This document shows positions 17,262 to 24,763 of a DNA stretch of 64,000 nt, piece after piece (position 1 is the first letter of the stretch; every line of letters begins with the position of its first letter). The notes beneath the pieces were generated by a model that ran no database searches, had not been told where the DNA came from, and worked only from the letters and a program-made list of their open reading frames with translations. Made by a program: the position numbers and the translations under genes. Origin of the DNA: an uncultured Sphingomonas sp. (GTDB lineage: Bacteria > Pseudomonadota > Alphaproteobacteria > Sphingomonadales > Sphingomonadaceae); NCBI RefSeq assembly GCF_936927845.1, contig NZ_CAKZHV010000059.1:191001-255000 (forward strand). The letters run 5' to 3'.

Positions 17262-19715
17262 TCAATCGCGCGCGTCACCCCTTTCCCGCTCGCGTCCCCC
17301 GTCGCGCGGCGGTGCGGCGATCATCTCCAGCCGCTGCGGCACCGTGCCGATGTCGATCCCCTCGTCGGCAAACCGACCCAGCAGCGCCATGAACACGCTC
17401 GACCGCGTCGGGTAAGCCGCGCGCGGCGTCTCCACGTGCGCGAAACAGTTGAACAGGATGCGCCCGTCCGCGATCGAATCGATGAACGCCGAAGGTGCAG
17501 GGTCGTCGAGCACCGCTGTTTCCGCGGTGAAGATCGCCAGCACGATCTCGCGCACGCGCGCCGCGTCGGTGCCGAGCGGGACCGAGAACTGGATCTGGAT
17601 CCGCCCCAGCGGGCTCGCCAGCGTCTTGTTGAGCACCGACTTGGTGATCAGCTCCGAATTGGGCACGATCAGCGTCGAATGGTCGGCGAGCTCGATCTCG
17701 GTCGAGCGCACGCTGATCCGCTTCACGTCGCCCTCGTCGGTGCCGACGCGCACCAGGTCGCCGATCTTGATCGGCCGCTCGGCGAGCAGGATCAGCCCCG
17801 ACACGAAGTTGGACGTGATCGCCTGCAACCCGAAACCGATGCCGACCGACAAGGCCGACAGCAACAGCGCGATCCGCTCCACCCCGATGCCGAGCGAGGC
17901 GAGCGCCCAGATCACGGCGAGCGCGACGCCGACGTAGCGCGCGACCAGGCTCACCGAATTGCGACCCGACCCGTCCAGGTCGGTCGCGGGCAGGTACCGC
18001 CCCTCCAGCCATCCCATGAACGCGCGCACCAGCGCCAGCCCGACGAACAGCACCACCAGCCCGCGCACGATCGTGCCGGGCGAGATCGCGACGCCGCCGA
18101 TCTCGACGCCCTGCGCCAGCGTGCCGACGCGCCCGAACAGGGTCGACACGCCGTTGCCTGCGCCGAACGGCGACAACAGCAGCCCGACCGCGGTCAGCGC
18201 CACCACGACGCGCAGGCACCCCGACAACAGCACGCCGAACTGGTCGACGCTGCTGCCCCGCAAGCCCAGCGCGCGCACCAGCGTCCGCCCGGTCGCGCTG
18301 CTGCGCTTGAACACGCTGGTCGCGACGTCGTCGATCGCCGTCATCAACAGGTACGCGCCCGAGCCGAGCACCACGCCCCAGGCGACCAATTGCACCAGAA
18401 ACAGGCTGAACCCGATATAGCCGATCAACAGCGCGCCGCCTGCCACCAGTACCACCGCCCAGGCGAGCAGCGTCACCGCGGCAAGGCCCGCGCGCGTCGT
18501 CTCGCCCTGCTCGTCGCGTGCCTGCTCGGCGCGCAGCCGACCCAGCGCCAGCAGCGTCGCGGCGAGCAGCAGCAGGTGGAGCGACGCTTCCGCCGCCTGC
18601 GACGCGACCCGCGCCGCGCCGCTCGCGTTCACCGCGCGGTTGAACACCTCGACCATGATCGTCGCGAACGACAGTCCGGCGAGAAGCAGCGAGAACGGCC
18701 GCAGCCGCGTCGCTGCCGCATCGCCGATCGCGGCGACCCGCCACGACGGCTGCGTCCGCATCAGCAGCGCGCCCGTCACCGACGCGGTCAGCCCGGCAAA
18801 GGTCATCGCCCCCACCAGCCCGTCGAGCATCGACGTCCAGCTCGTCGCCTCCAGCCGCGCCCAGCGCACGCCCTGTACCAGCGTGAAACTCGCCAACAGT
18901 GGCGTGAGTGTGCCCACCGCGATCCGCCAGATCGCGTAGCCCGAACGGCGCACGCGGTGCCCCGGCGCGCCCTCGATCAGGAACCGCTTGCCGACGCGCT
19001 GCAACGCCAGCCGCCCCGGCCCCATCAGCGCGACGAACAACACCGCGCCCAGCAACGCCTGCCACGGCACCTGCCCGCGCGAGCGATCACGCAGTTGCGC
19101 GCGCACCTGTGCCGCGCCGCTCGTCACGAACGCGGAGATGCGGCGCAGGTCGCGCGGCGCCGACAGCAGCACCGCACGCCAGAACGCGGAACTGAGCGGC
19201 GACGGGCTGTGCGCCGACAAACGCTCGCTGAACTGCGCCGCCTGCCCCTGCGCGATCTCGTCGACCAGTTGCTGCGCGGTGACGCCCAGCAACCGCCCGC
19301 GCTTCACCGCCGAATCGAGCGCGGCATGCTGGCGCGCCAGGTCGGCGCGCTGCGCGCGAATGTCCGCCGCCTCGCCGACACCCGATGCCGGCGCGCCGAG
19401 CTGCGCCACCTTGGCGTCGACCAGCGACAATTGATCCTGCAACCGCCCGGCAGCATCGGTCGCGGCATCCTTCGCCGCCAGCGCCTTGGTGCGCAGCGCG
19501 AGCCGATCGTCGGGGTCGACGCGGCGGTCGAGCGCGGCATCGACGCTCGCCACGTCGCGCTCCGCCTGCGCGAGCTGCGCGGTCAGCGTCGCGACCGGGG
19601 TCGCCTGCGCCGCCGCCGGCCGCGCCGTGAACAGCCCTGCCAACAAGCCGACGCCTGCGGCCACCAGCAGCGCGGTCATCCAGCAGGCGCGCAGCAATCG
19701 GGTGATCATAGCCAT
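17262..19715 (-). CDS. MscS-family mechanosensitive channel with DUF3772 region
   Basis: An 817-residue inner-membrane protein. After a signal sequence (ALLVAAGVGLLAGLF ... AAAQ) comes a periplasmic helical region rich in Ala, Gln and Asp (QLAQAERDVASVDAAL), which corresponds to the DUF3772 part of large MscS proteins. About eight further membrane segments follow, then the conserved MscS pore and beta domain (VGIGFGLQAITSNFVSGLILL, RPIKIGDLVRVG, ISVRSTEIELADHSTLIVPNSELI). Channels of this type release solutes on osmotic downshock. The large periplasmic part suggests extra sensing or wall contact, which is inference. It ends 35 bases from the amidohydrolase start and begins 9 bases after the arylesterase stop, so these may be cotranscribed. 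Confidence 0.92.
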   Translation of the reverse strand: MAMITRLLRACWMTALLVAAGVGLLAGLFTARPAAAQATPVATLTAQLAQAERDVASVDAALDRRVDPDDRLALRTKALAAKDAATDAAGRLQDQLSLVDAKVAQLGAPASGVGEAADIRAQRADLARQHAALDSAVKRGRLLGVTAQQLVDEIAQGQAAQFSERLSAHSPSPLSSAFWRAVLLSAPRDLRRISAFVTSGAAQVRAQLRDRSRGQVPWQALLGAVLFVALMGPGRLALQRVGKRFLIEGAPGHRVRRSGYAIWRIAVGTLTPLLASFTLVQGVRWARLEATSWTSMLDGLVGAMTFAGLTASVTGALLMRTQPSWRVAAIGDAAATRLRPFSLLLAGLSFATIMVEVFNRAVNASGAARVASQAAEASLHLLLLAATLLALGRLRAEQARDEQGETTRAGLAAVTLLAWAVVLVAGGALLIGYIGFSLFLVQLVAWGVVLGSGAYLLMTAIDDVATSVFKRSSATGRTLVRALGLRGSSVDQFGVLLSGCLRVVVALTAVGLLLSPFGAGNGVSTLFGRVGTLAQGVEIGGVAISPGTIVRGLVVLFVGLALVRAFMGWLEGRYLPATDLDGSGRNSVSLVARYVGVALAVIWALASLGIGVERIALLLSALSVGIGFGLQAITSNFVSGLILLAERPIKIGDLVRVGTDEGDVKRISVRSTEIELADHSTLIVPNSELITKSVLNKTLASPLGRIQIQFSVPLGTDAARVREIVLAIFTAETAVLDDPAPSAFIDSIADGRILFNCFAHVETPRAAYPTRSSVFMALLGRFADEGIDIGTVPQRLEMIAAPPRDGGRERERGDARD

Positions 19716-19724
19716 GCGATCCGC

Positions 19725-20345
19725 TTATCGAAGCTCCGCCCCGCTTGGAAAGTCTTCGCCCACCAGACCCGCGCCGGCGTGCGAGCGCGCCAGCGCGTGC
19801 TCCACCGCGGGCAGCAGATGCGCCGCCACCGCGGCGATCGCGCGCGCATTGGGGTGGACACGGTCGGCCAGCACCATTTCGGGATGGCCCAGCACCCCCG
19901 GCGGAAAGAAACTGACCAGACCCACGTCATGATCGCGCGCCAGATCGGCGTGAATCGTGCGGTAAGGCGCGGCCCGCGCCCGCAGCATCGCCGGCGGGTC
20001 GACCCGCGTCAGCAGCACGGGGACACTGCGGCCCGCGAACGTCGCCAGAACACGCGCCAGGTTCGCGCGCACTACGTCGGGCGCGACCCCACGCAGGACG
20101 TCGTTCGGCCCGACCTGCACCAGCGCGAGATCGAGCGCGCCCGCCTGCTCGAGTGCGGCCGGCAAGCGCCGCAGCACGTCCGCGCTGGTCGCACCCGACA
20201 CGCCCGCCCCGATCACCCGCGCCTGCGGGTAGCGGCCACGCAAGCGCCGCTGCAATTGCGCCGGCAGCGCGTCATCCACGCTCAAACCGTAGCCTGCGAC
20301 CAGACTGTCGCCGAGTGCCAGGATCGTCGGACCAGAAGCATCCAT
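19725..20345 (-). CDS. GDSL/SGNH-type esterase (arylesterase-like)
   Basis: A 206-residue SGNH hydrolase. Block I is LALGDSLVAGYG with the nucleophile Ser, block II has the Gly in GAGVSGATSADV, block III is VQVGPNDVLRG with the Asn, and block V is DRVHPNARA with the Asp and His. It resembles the thioesterase I/arylesterase TesA group that cleaves short acyl esters, but unlike TesA there is no clear signal peptide from this start. A longer frame begins with GTG at 20390. The ATG at 20345 is preferred because the fold starts right after it. It lies head to tail with the MscS gene. Confidence 0.85.
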   Translation of the reverse strand: MDASGPTILALGDSLVAGYGLSVDDALPAQLQRRLRGRYPQARVIGAGVSGATSADVLRRLPAALEQAGALDLALVQVGPNDVLRGVAPDVVRANLARVLATFAGRSVPVLLTRVDPPAMLRARAAPYRTIHADLARDHDVGLVSFFPPGVLGHPEMVLADRVHPNARAIAAVAAHLLPAVEHALARSHAGAGLVGEDFPSGAELR

Positions 20346-20511
20346 CGGCTGCACATAGGAACGGCCGCCCGCCCGTGCGACCAGGCTCACTCCGCAACTA
20401 ACCTAAGTTAAACACCAGAGAAGCTTGTAGTTTTTTGCAACTTTCGTCCCCGCGCGCTCCATCCACGGCACCAAATGCCCGGCGGGCCGTTCGAGCATCA
20501 GGAGGTGCGCG

Positions 20512-20688
20512 GTGACTGACAAGATCGTCTCGGTTGGATTGCTGACACAGCGCGACCTGGACGTGCTCGGCACCAGCTTCACCCGACACTTCCCCGTCCC
20601 GCGTGACGACATTTTCTCCGATCTGCTGCGCAAGCTCGACGCCGTCGACCTGCCCGTGTCCGATCGCCAGCGCGCGAACCACGCCTGA
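20512..20688 (+). CDS. small 58-residue conserved-looking protein
   Basis: Translation from the GTG at 20512 gives 58 residues ending at TGA 20686-20688. A textbook ribosome binding site, AGGAGG at 20500-20505, sits six bases before the start. The product begins VTDKIVSVGLLTQRDLDVLG and continues with a TRHFPVPRDDIFSDLLRKLD stretch; it is soluble, acidic and helical in character, with no membrane segment or cysteine. I recall similar short proteins of unknown function in sphingomonads, but cannot name a family. It is divergent from the arylesterase gene and convergent with rpiA. The base composition matches the genome. The binding site is the main reason to believe in it. Confidence 0.72.
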   Translation: MTDKIVSVGLLTQRDLDVLGTSFTRHFPVPRDDIFSDLLRKLDAVDLPVSDRQRANHA

Positions 20689-20729
20689 CGGAAATCTCCG
20701 TCACATGATCGCGGCGTGCATTCAGACGC

Positions 20730-21395
20730 TCAGCCGTTTCTACGCTCCATCCGCGTAACCGTGCCATCCGCGGCGACATAGGCGGCGTCGACCTCGCTCA
20801 GGAACAACCCGTGGCCCAGCGCGCCCGGCTCCGTGTCGATCGCTGCCGCGAGCGCGCGCGGGTCGTCGATCTGCCCGAACCGCGCATCCAGGATCAGATT
20901 GCCGTTGTCGGTTCCGCCCGCCCGCACCGCGACCGCCGCGCCCATCGCCTCCAGCCGCGCCGTGACGAAGCTGCGCGCGAACGGCAGCACCTCGACCGGC
21001 AGCTTCGCCGCCCCGATCGCCTCCACCCGCTTCGACGCATCCGCGATCACCACCATCCGGTCGGACGCCGCCGCCACCACCTTCTCGCGCAGCATCGCCC
21101 CGCCCGCACCCTTGATCGCGTAGAGCCGCGCGTCGATCTCGTCCGCGCCGTCGATCGTCAGGTCGACGCGCGCGACGCCCGCGAAGTCGCGCACGATGAT
21201 CCCCTCGCCTTCCGCGGCGCGCGCGCTCGCGATGCTGGTCGCGACCGCCTCGACGCGCAATCCCGCGCGCACCCGCTCGCCCAGCGCCGCGATCAGGAAC
21301 GCGACCGTCGATCCCGTTCCCAGCCCGACGAGCATCCCGTCGTGCACCTCGCCGAGCGCCGCCTCGGCCGCCAGCCTTTTGTCATCATCCGCCAT
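20730..21395 (-). CDS. rpiA: ribose-5-phosphate isomerase A
   Basis: Interconverts ribose 5-phosphate and ribulose 5-phosphate in the pentose phosphate pathway. The 221-residue protein has the phosphate loop GLGTGSTVAFLI, the DLTIDGADEID motif with the acidic active-site residues, IKGAGGAMLREK, and LPVEVLPFA. Length and motif order match RpiA. It starts at the ATG at 21395 and lies 39 bases downstream of the crotonase gene on the same strand. Confidence 0.95.
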   Translation of the reverse strand: MADDDKRLAAEAALGEVHDGMLVGLGTGSTVAFLIAALGERVRAGLRVEAVATSIASARAAEGEGIIVRDFAGVARVDLTIDGADEIDARLYAIKGAGGAMLREKVVAAASDRMVVIADASKRVEAIGAAKLPVEVLPFARSFVTARLEAMGAAVAVRAGGTDNGNLILDARFGQIDDPRALAAAIDTEPGALGHGLFLSEVDAAYVAADGTVTRMERRNG

Positions 21396-21434
21396 GCTCG
21401 CCCCGACGCAGCAGCGCGCGCGACGTTCCCGGCT

Positions 21435-22325
21435 TCAACGATACGCCGGCTCCTCCCACCACGGAAAGAAGTCGGGCATGTCCGCGCTCACCCGGTCGGG
21501 ATAGGCGGGCGCGCGCTTTTCCAGAAAGCTCGTCACCCCCTCACGCGCGTCGCCCGACCGCCCGCGTGACAGGATCGCGCGGCTGTCGACGCGGTGCGCC
21601 TCCATCGGATGCTGATAGCCCAATCCCCGCCACATCATCTGCCGTGTCAGCGCAATCGACACGGGCGCGGTGTTGTCCGCGATTTCGCGCGCGATTCGCG
21701 TAGCGCGCGCCAGCAGCGCGTCGGCGGGCACCACCTCCTTGACCAGCCCACCCGCCTTCGCCTCGGCGGCGTCGAACACGCGACCCGAGTAGCACCATTC
21801 GAGCGCCTGGCTGATGCCGACGACGCGCGGCAGGAACCAGGACGACGCCGCCTCCGGCACGATCCCGCGGCGCGCGAACACGAAACCGAACCGCGCCGTC
21901 TCGCTCGCGACGCGAATGTCCATCGGCAGCGTCATGGTCGCGCCGATCCCCACCGCCGCGCCGTTGATCGCCGCGATCACGGGTTTGAGGCACTGGAAGA
22001 TACGCAGCGTCAACCGCCCGCCCCCGTCGCGCGCGCGCTCGACACCGTAGCGCAATTCGCCCTTCGGCCCGACCGGCGAATCCGCACCCGCGTCGGCATA
22101 GTCGAACGTCGCGCCACCCGCCGACAGGTCAGCCCCGGCACAAAAGGCACGCCCCGCACCGGTCACGATCACCGCGCGCACGTCGTCGTCGGCGTCGACC
22201 AGGTCGAATGCCGCGATCATCTCCACCATCATCCGGCCGGTAAACGCGTTGAGCTTGTCGGGTTGCGACAGCGTGATCGTCGCCACCCCGTCCGCCACCG
22301 CGTAACCGATCTGCTCGAACTCCAT
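21435..22325 (-). CDS. enoyl-CoA hydratase/isomerase family protein
   Basis: A 296-residue crotonase. The oxyanion-hole motifs are present (AFCAGADLSAG and INGAAVGIGATMTLP), and a catalytic-type glutamate lies in GIVPEAASSWFLP. The usual C-terminal helices follow (TSFLEKRAP, PDFFPWWEE). Members hydrate or isomerise acyl-CoA thioesters in fatty acid or aromatic degradation; the specific substrate is not visible. It starts at ATG 22325 behind GGGAGAG. A perfect palindrome in its upstream region (22353-22368) suggests repressor control. Confidence 0.85.
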   Translation of the reverse strand: MEFEQIGYAVADGVATITLSQPDKLNAFTGRMMVEMIAAFDLVDADDDVRAVIVTGAGRAFCAGADLSAGGATFDYADAGADSPVGPKGELRYGVERARDGGGRLTLRIFQCLKPVIAAINGAAVGIGATMTLPMDIRVASETARFGFVFARRGIVPEAASSWFLPRVVGISQALEWCYSGRVFDAAEAKAGGLVKEVVPADALLARATRIAREIADNTAPVSIALTRQMMWRGLGYQHPMEAHRVDSRAILSRGRSGDAREGVTSFLEKRAPAYPDRVSADMPDFFPWWEEPAYR

Positions 22326-22352
22326 CGCCGCTCTCCCTCGCTATGGAGCAAA

Positions 22353-22368
22353 CATAACAGCAGTTATG
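22353..22368. promoter_or_regulatory. palindromic operator candidate before the crotonase gene
   Basis: CATAAC-agca-GTTATG is a perfect 6+6 inverted repeat 28 bases before the ATG. Read on the minus strand it overlaps a weak promoter candidate (TTGCGC, 18 bases, TTATGT). A TetR- or MarR-like repressor would fit such a site. The HTH gene at 23596 is the nearest regulator, but no link is shown. Confidence 0.4.
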
Positions 22369-22410
22369 CTGCGCGGCGCAACGGCTTTTCGCGCTCGCCC
22401 GCGCGCGCGA

Positions 22411-23490
22411 TCAGGGCAGCAGCACCGTCTGGCGAAACGGTCCGGCATGTGCCGCAGCGTGCGCCACCGCCTCGTTCGCCTGTTCGAGCGGATATCCGGT
22501 CACCGTCCATTGGCCCAGATCGACCAACCCAGCGCGGATCAGCCCGATCAGCCCGGGGATCGCTGCCGTGTCGTACATCCATTGCCCGCGCACCGTGATC
22601 AGGTTGCGCATGATCCACGGATACGGCAGCGACAGCTCCTCGCCGCCCAGCATTCCCACCCCGCCCATCAACACCGCGCGTCCCCCCTGGCGCAGCGTCA
22701 TGATCGCCGCGCGCGCAGCGCCCGCCTCGGCCGACGGCGGCAGGAAATCCTGCACCGCGTCGATCCCCGCTGGGGCCGCTGCCTGCATTGCCGCGGTGTC
22801 GGCGGCACGGTCGCCCGTCAGCACGACCGGGATCAGCCGCTCGCCGAACCGTCGTCGCAGGTCGTCCAGGACGCGCGTGTTGCGCCCCGGCGCAACGACG
22901 CAGCGCGCCCCCATCGCGAGCGCGAGCGCGACCGTCGCCGACCCGAAATTGCCCGTCGCCCCGCTCACCAGCAACGTCTCACCAGCACGGAACTCCATCG
23001 CCAGCAACCCGCCATACGCCACCAGCAGCGTCGTCGCCGCGCACCAGCGTCCCGCCTCACCGGGCTCGATGTCGCCGATCGGCGCGGCATTCTCGGTCGG
23101 CAGGCGGATCTGCTCGGCGAAGCTGCCGTTGCGGTGATAACGTTGCAGCAACTGCCCGCCCGCGCCGCGCGCGCTCGCCCCCTGCAAGGTGATGTCGGGC
23201 GCGACGCCCCCGTCGCGCGATCGGACGGTTGGATCGCACAACACCCAATCCCCCACCTGCAGCCGTGTCGCATCAGGCCCGACGCGGCGCACCCGCCCGA
23301 TCGCGCCCGCCCCCGGCACGACCGGCGTCGGCAGCAGATAGCCGCGCGCACCGCTCATCACCTCCGCGGTATAGGACAGCACCGGCGCGGCGACGACGTC
23401 GACCACCACCTCGCCGGTGCCGATCACCGGATCGGCGACCTCCTCGACCCGCAACGTCTCGCCGAACGCATTCAGAACAGCAGCCCGCAC
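22411..23490 (-). CDS. medium-chain dehydrogenase/quinone reductase-like protein
   Basis: A 359-residue protein with the GroES-like N-terminal domain (VVPGAGAIGRVRRVGPDA and LQVGDWVLCDP) and a Rossmann domain with the nucleotide loop LVSGATGNFGSATVALA. The cysteine set of the structural zinc lobe is not obvious, so it may be a zinc-independent quinone reductase-like enzyme. The substrate is unknown. I start at the GTG at 23490 (VRAAVLNAFGE), which has AAGGAG seven bases upstream; the frame remains open for another 116 codons, but that part is antisense to the HTH gene. It is divergent from that regulator, which may control it. Confidence 0.82.
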   Translation of the reverse strand: MRAAVLNAFGETLRVEEVADPVIGTGEVVVDVVAAPVLSYTAEVMSGARGYLLPTPVVPGAGAIGRVRRVGPDATRLQVGDWVLCDPTVRSRDGGVAPDITLQGASARGAGGQLLQRYHRNGSFAEQIRLPTENAAPIGDIEPGEAGRWCAATTLLVAYGGLLAMEFRAGETLLVSGATGNFGSATVALALAMGARCVVAPGRNTRVLDDLRRRFGERLIPVVLTGDRAADTAAMQAAAPAGIDAVQDFLPPSAEAGAARAAIMTLRQGGRAVLMGGVGMLGGEELSLPYPWIMRNLITVRGQWMYDTAAIPGLIGLIRAGLVDLGQWTVTGYPLEQANEAVAHAAAHAGPFRQTVLLP

Positions 23491-23561
23491 ACCCGATCTC
23501 CTTGGTGGTCTCGGGCAACAGATAACGAGCGGCTGGGCGGCAGGAAGGAACGGACTTATAC

Positions 23562-23576
23562 TGGTACCCGGTGCCA
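23562..23576. promoter_or_regulatory. operator candidate between the dehydrogenase and HTH genes
   Basis: TGGTACC-c-GGTGCCA is an inverted repeat with one mismatch in the 105-base divergent spacer, 20 bases before the HTH start. It is a natural place for autoregulation by that HTH protein. A TTATACT word just before it could be a promoter element. Confidence 0.4.
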
Positions 23577-23595
23577 CCACGCTGGAGCGAGCATC

Positions 23596-24357
23596 ATGCC
23601 GGGCAATCACGCGTTGGGCGAATTCCTCCGCTCGCGCCGCACGCGGCTTCCACCGAGCGACGCGGCGCGCACGCGCCGCCGCACGCCCGGCCTGAAGCGC
23701 GAGGAGGTGGCGCAACGCGCCGGCATCAGCGTCGAATGGTATGTGAAACTCGAACAAGGGCGCGGGGTCTCGCCCTCGCCCGGCACGGTCGACGCGCTCG
23801 CCCGCGCGCTCATGCTCGACCCGGCTGAGACCACGCACCTGCGCGCGCTAGCCGACTCCGCACCGTCCCGCACCTTCGACCGCGAGGTCGTCCCCAATCT
23901 GCTGGGCACGCTCGTCGCGGGAATGGCCGAACCCGCCTATGTCACCGGACGGCGCTTCGACGTGCTCGCCTGGAACGCAGCGGCGCGCGCGCTGTTCGGC
24001 GATTTCGCGCTGCTCGCCGACGACGATCGCAACATCCTGCACTGGATGCTGACCAACCCCGCCGCCCGCACGCTGTTCGGCGAAGGCTGGTCGGACGAGG
24101 CGCGCCGCGTCGTTGACCTGTTCCGCGTCAGCCACGACCTGTGGCGCGGCGACCCCGCCTTCGCCGCGCTGGTCTCGCGCGTTCGCGCCGCTTCGCCATC
24201 GTTCGCCGCGTGGTGGGACGATCACAACATCCGCACGCCGCGCTCGGGCATCAAACGGCTTCACCATCCCGTGCTCGGGCTGGTGTCATACGCGCACGCC
24301 AGTTTTCAGGCCAACGACGACCCGTCGCTGCGCCTCACCATCTACACGCGCGCGTGA
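23596..24357 (+). CDS. helix-turn-helix regulator with MmyB-like ligand domain
   Basis: A 253-residue regulator. The N-terminal 80 residues are an Xre-type HTH (LGEFLRSRRTRLPP, GLKREEVAQRAGISVEWYVKLEQGR), and the rest is an MmyB-like (PAS-related) ligand-binding domain with VLAWNAAARALFGDF and WWDDHNIRTPRSGIKRLHHP. This family usually represses an adjacent, divergent oxidoreductase gene, and here a divergent medium-chain dehydrogenase lies 105 bases away. It starts at ATG 23596. Its stop is 10 bases from that of the convergent 121-residue gene. Confidence 0.9.
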   Translation: MPGNHALGEFLRSRRTRLPPSDAARTRRRTPGLKREEVAQRAGISVEWYVKLEQGRGVSPSPGTVDALARALMLDPAETTHLRALADSAPSRTFDREVVPNLLGTLVAGMAEPAYVTGRRFDVLAWNAAARALFGDFALLADDDRNILHWMLTNPAARTLFGEGWSDEARRVVDLFRVSHDLWRGDPAFAALVSRVRAASPSFAAWWDDHNIRTPRSGIKRLHHPVLGLVSYAHASFQANDDPSLRLTIYTRA

Positions 24358-24367
24358 CGCGTAGCGC

Positions 24368-24733
24368 TCAGGCGCGACGACCGAACAACCGCCCGAGCAC
24401 CTGCTCTACTGCCTGCCCGATCGCGTCGCCGTCGATCCCGCTCGCGCCGGGCTGGCGGGTTGCCTGCGCCCCGGCATCGTTTGCGGGCGAAGGCTTCTCC
24501 GCCGGCTTGTCCTTTTCCGCCGACGCGGTCGCGCGCTCGGCCGCCTTGGCCTCCGCCGCCTTCATCGCCGCGGCCGCCGCCATCGACAGGCCGGTCGCGA
24601 TCATCGCCTTGCCTTGGGGTGAATTGGCGGTGGTGATCGCCTGGTCGATGATCTTCTCGCCCGCGCGGCGCAGTTCCTTGGGCAGCTTCACCCCGCCGAT
24701 CGTCTTGGGGATGCGTTTCTTCTTCTTGGCCAT
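24368..24733 (-). CDS. hypothetical alanine- and lysine-rich protein
   Basis: A 121-residue protein starting MAKKKKRIPK, with an N-terminal KTIGGVKLPKELRRAGE motif, an Ala-rich helix (MAAAAAMKAAEAKAAERA) and a hydrophobic-capped C-terminus (AIGQAVEQVLGRLFGRRA). There is no signal peptide or membrane segment. It has good coding character and a GGAG-type binding site (AAAGGAG) before the ATG, and proteins of this look occur in sphingomonads, but I cannot name a function. A DNA- or membrane-associated role would be guesswork. Confidence 0.7.
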   Translation of the reverse strand: MAKKKKRIPKTIGGVKLPKELRRAGEKIIDQAITTANSPQGKAMIATGLSMAAAAAMKAAEAKAAERATASAEKDKPAEKPSPANDAGAQATRQPGASGIDGDAIGQAVEQVLGRLFGRRA

Positions 24734-24763
24734 GCGAACACACTCCTTTGCGCGTCTATATGG

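Noticed and set aside
17436..20411. A 991-codon open frame on the plus strand opposite the MscS and arylesterase genes
   Set aside because: It is Arg-, Gln- and His-rich with no domain and runs antisense to two well-recognised genes. Such long antisense frames are expected at this GC content. The same holds for 4507-6537, 14287-16581, 43745-46222, 45852-48338 and 54542-56725.
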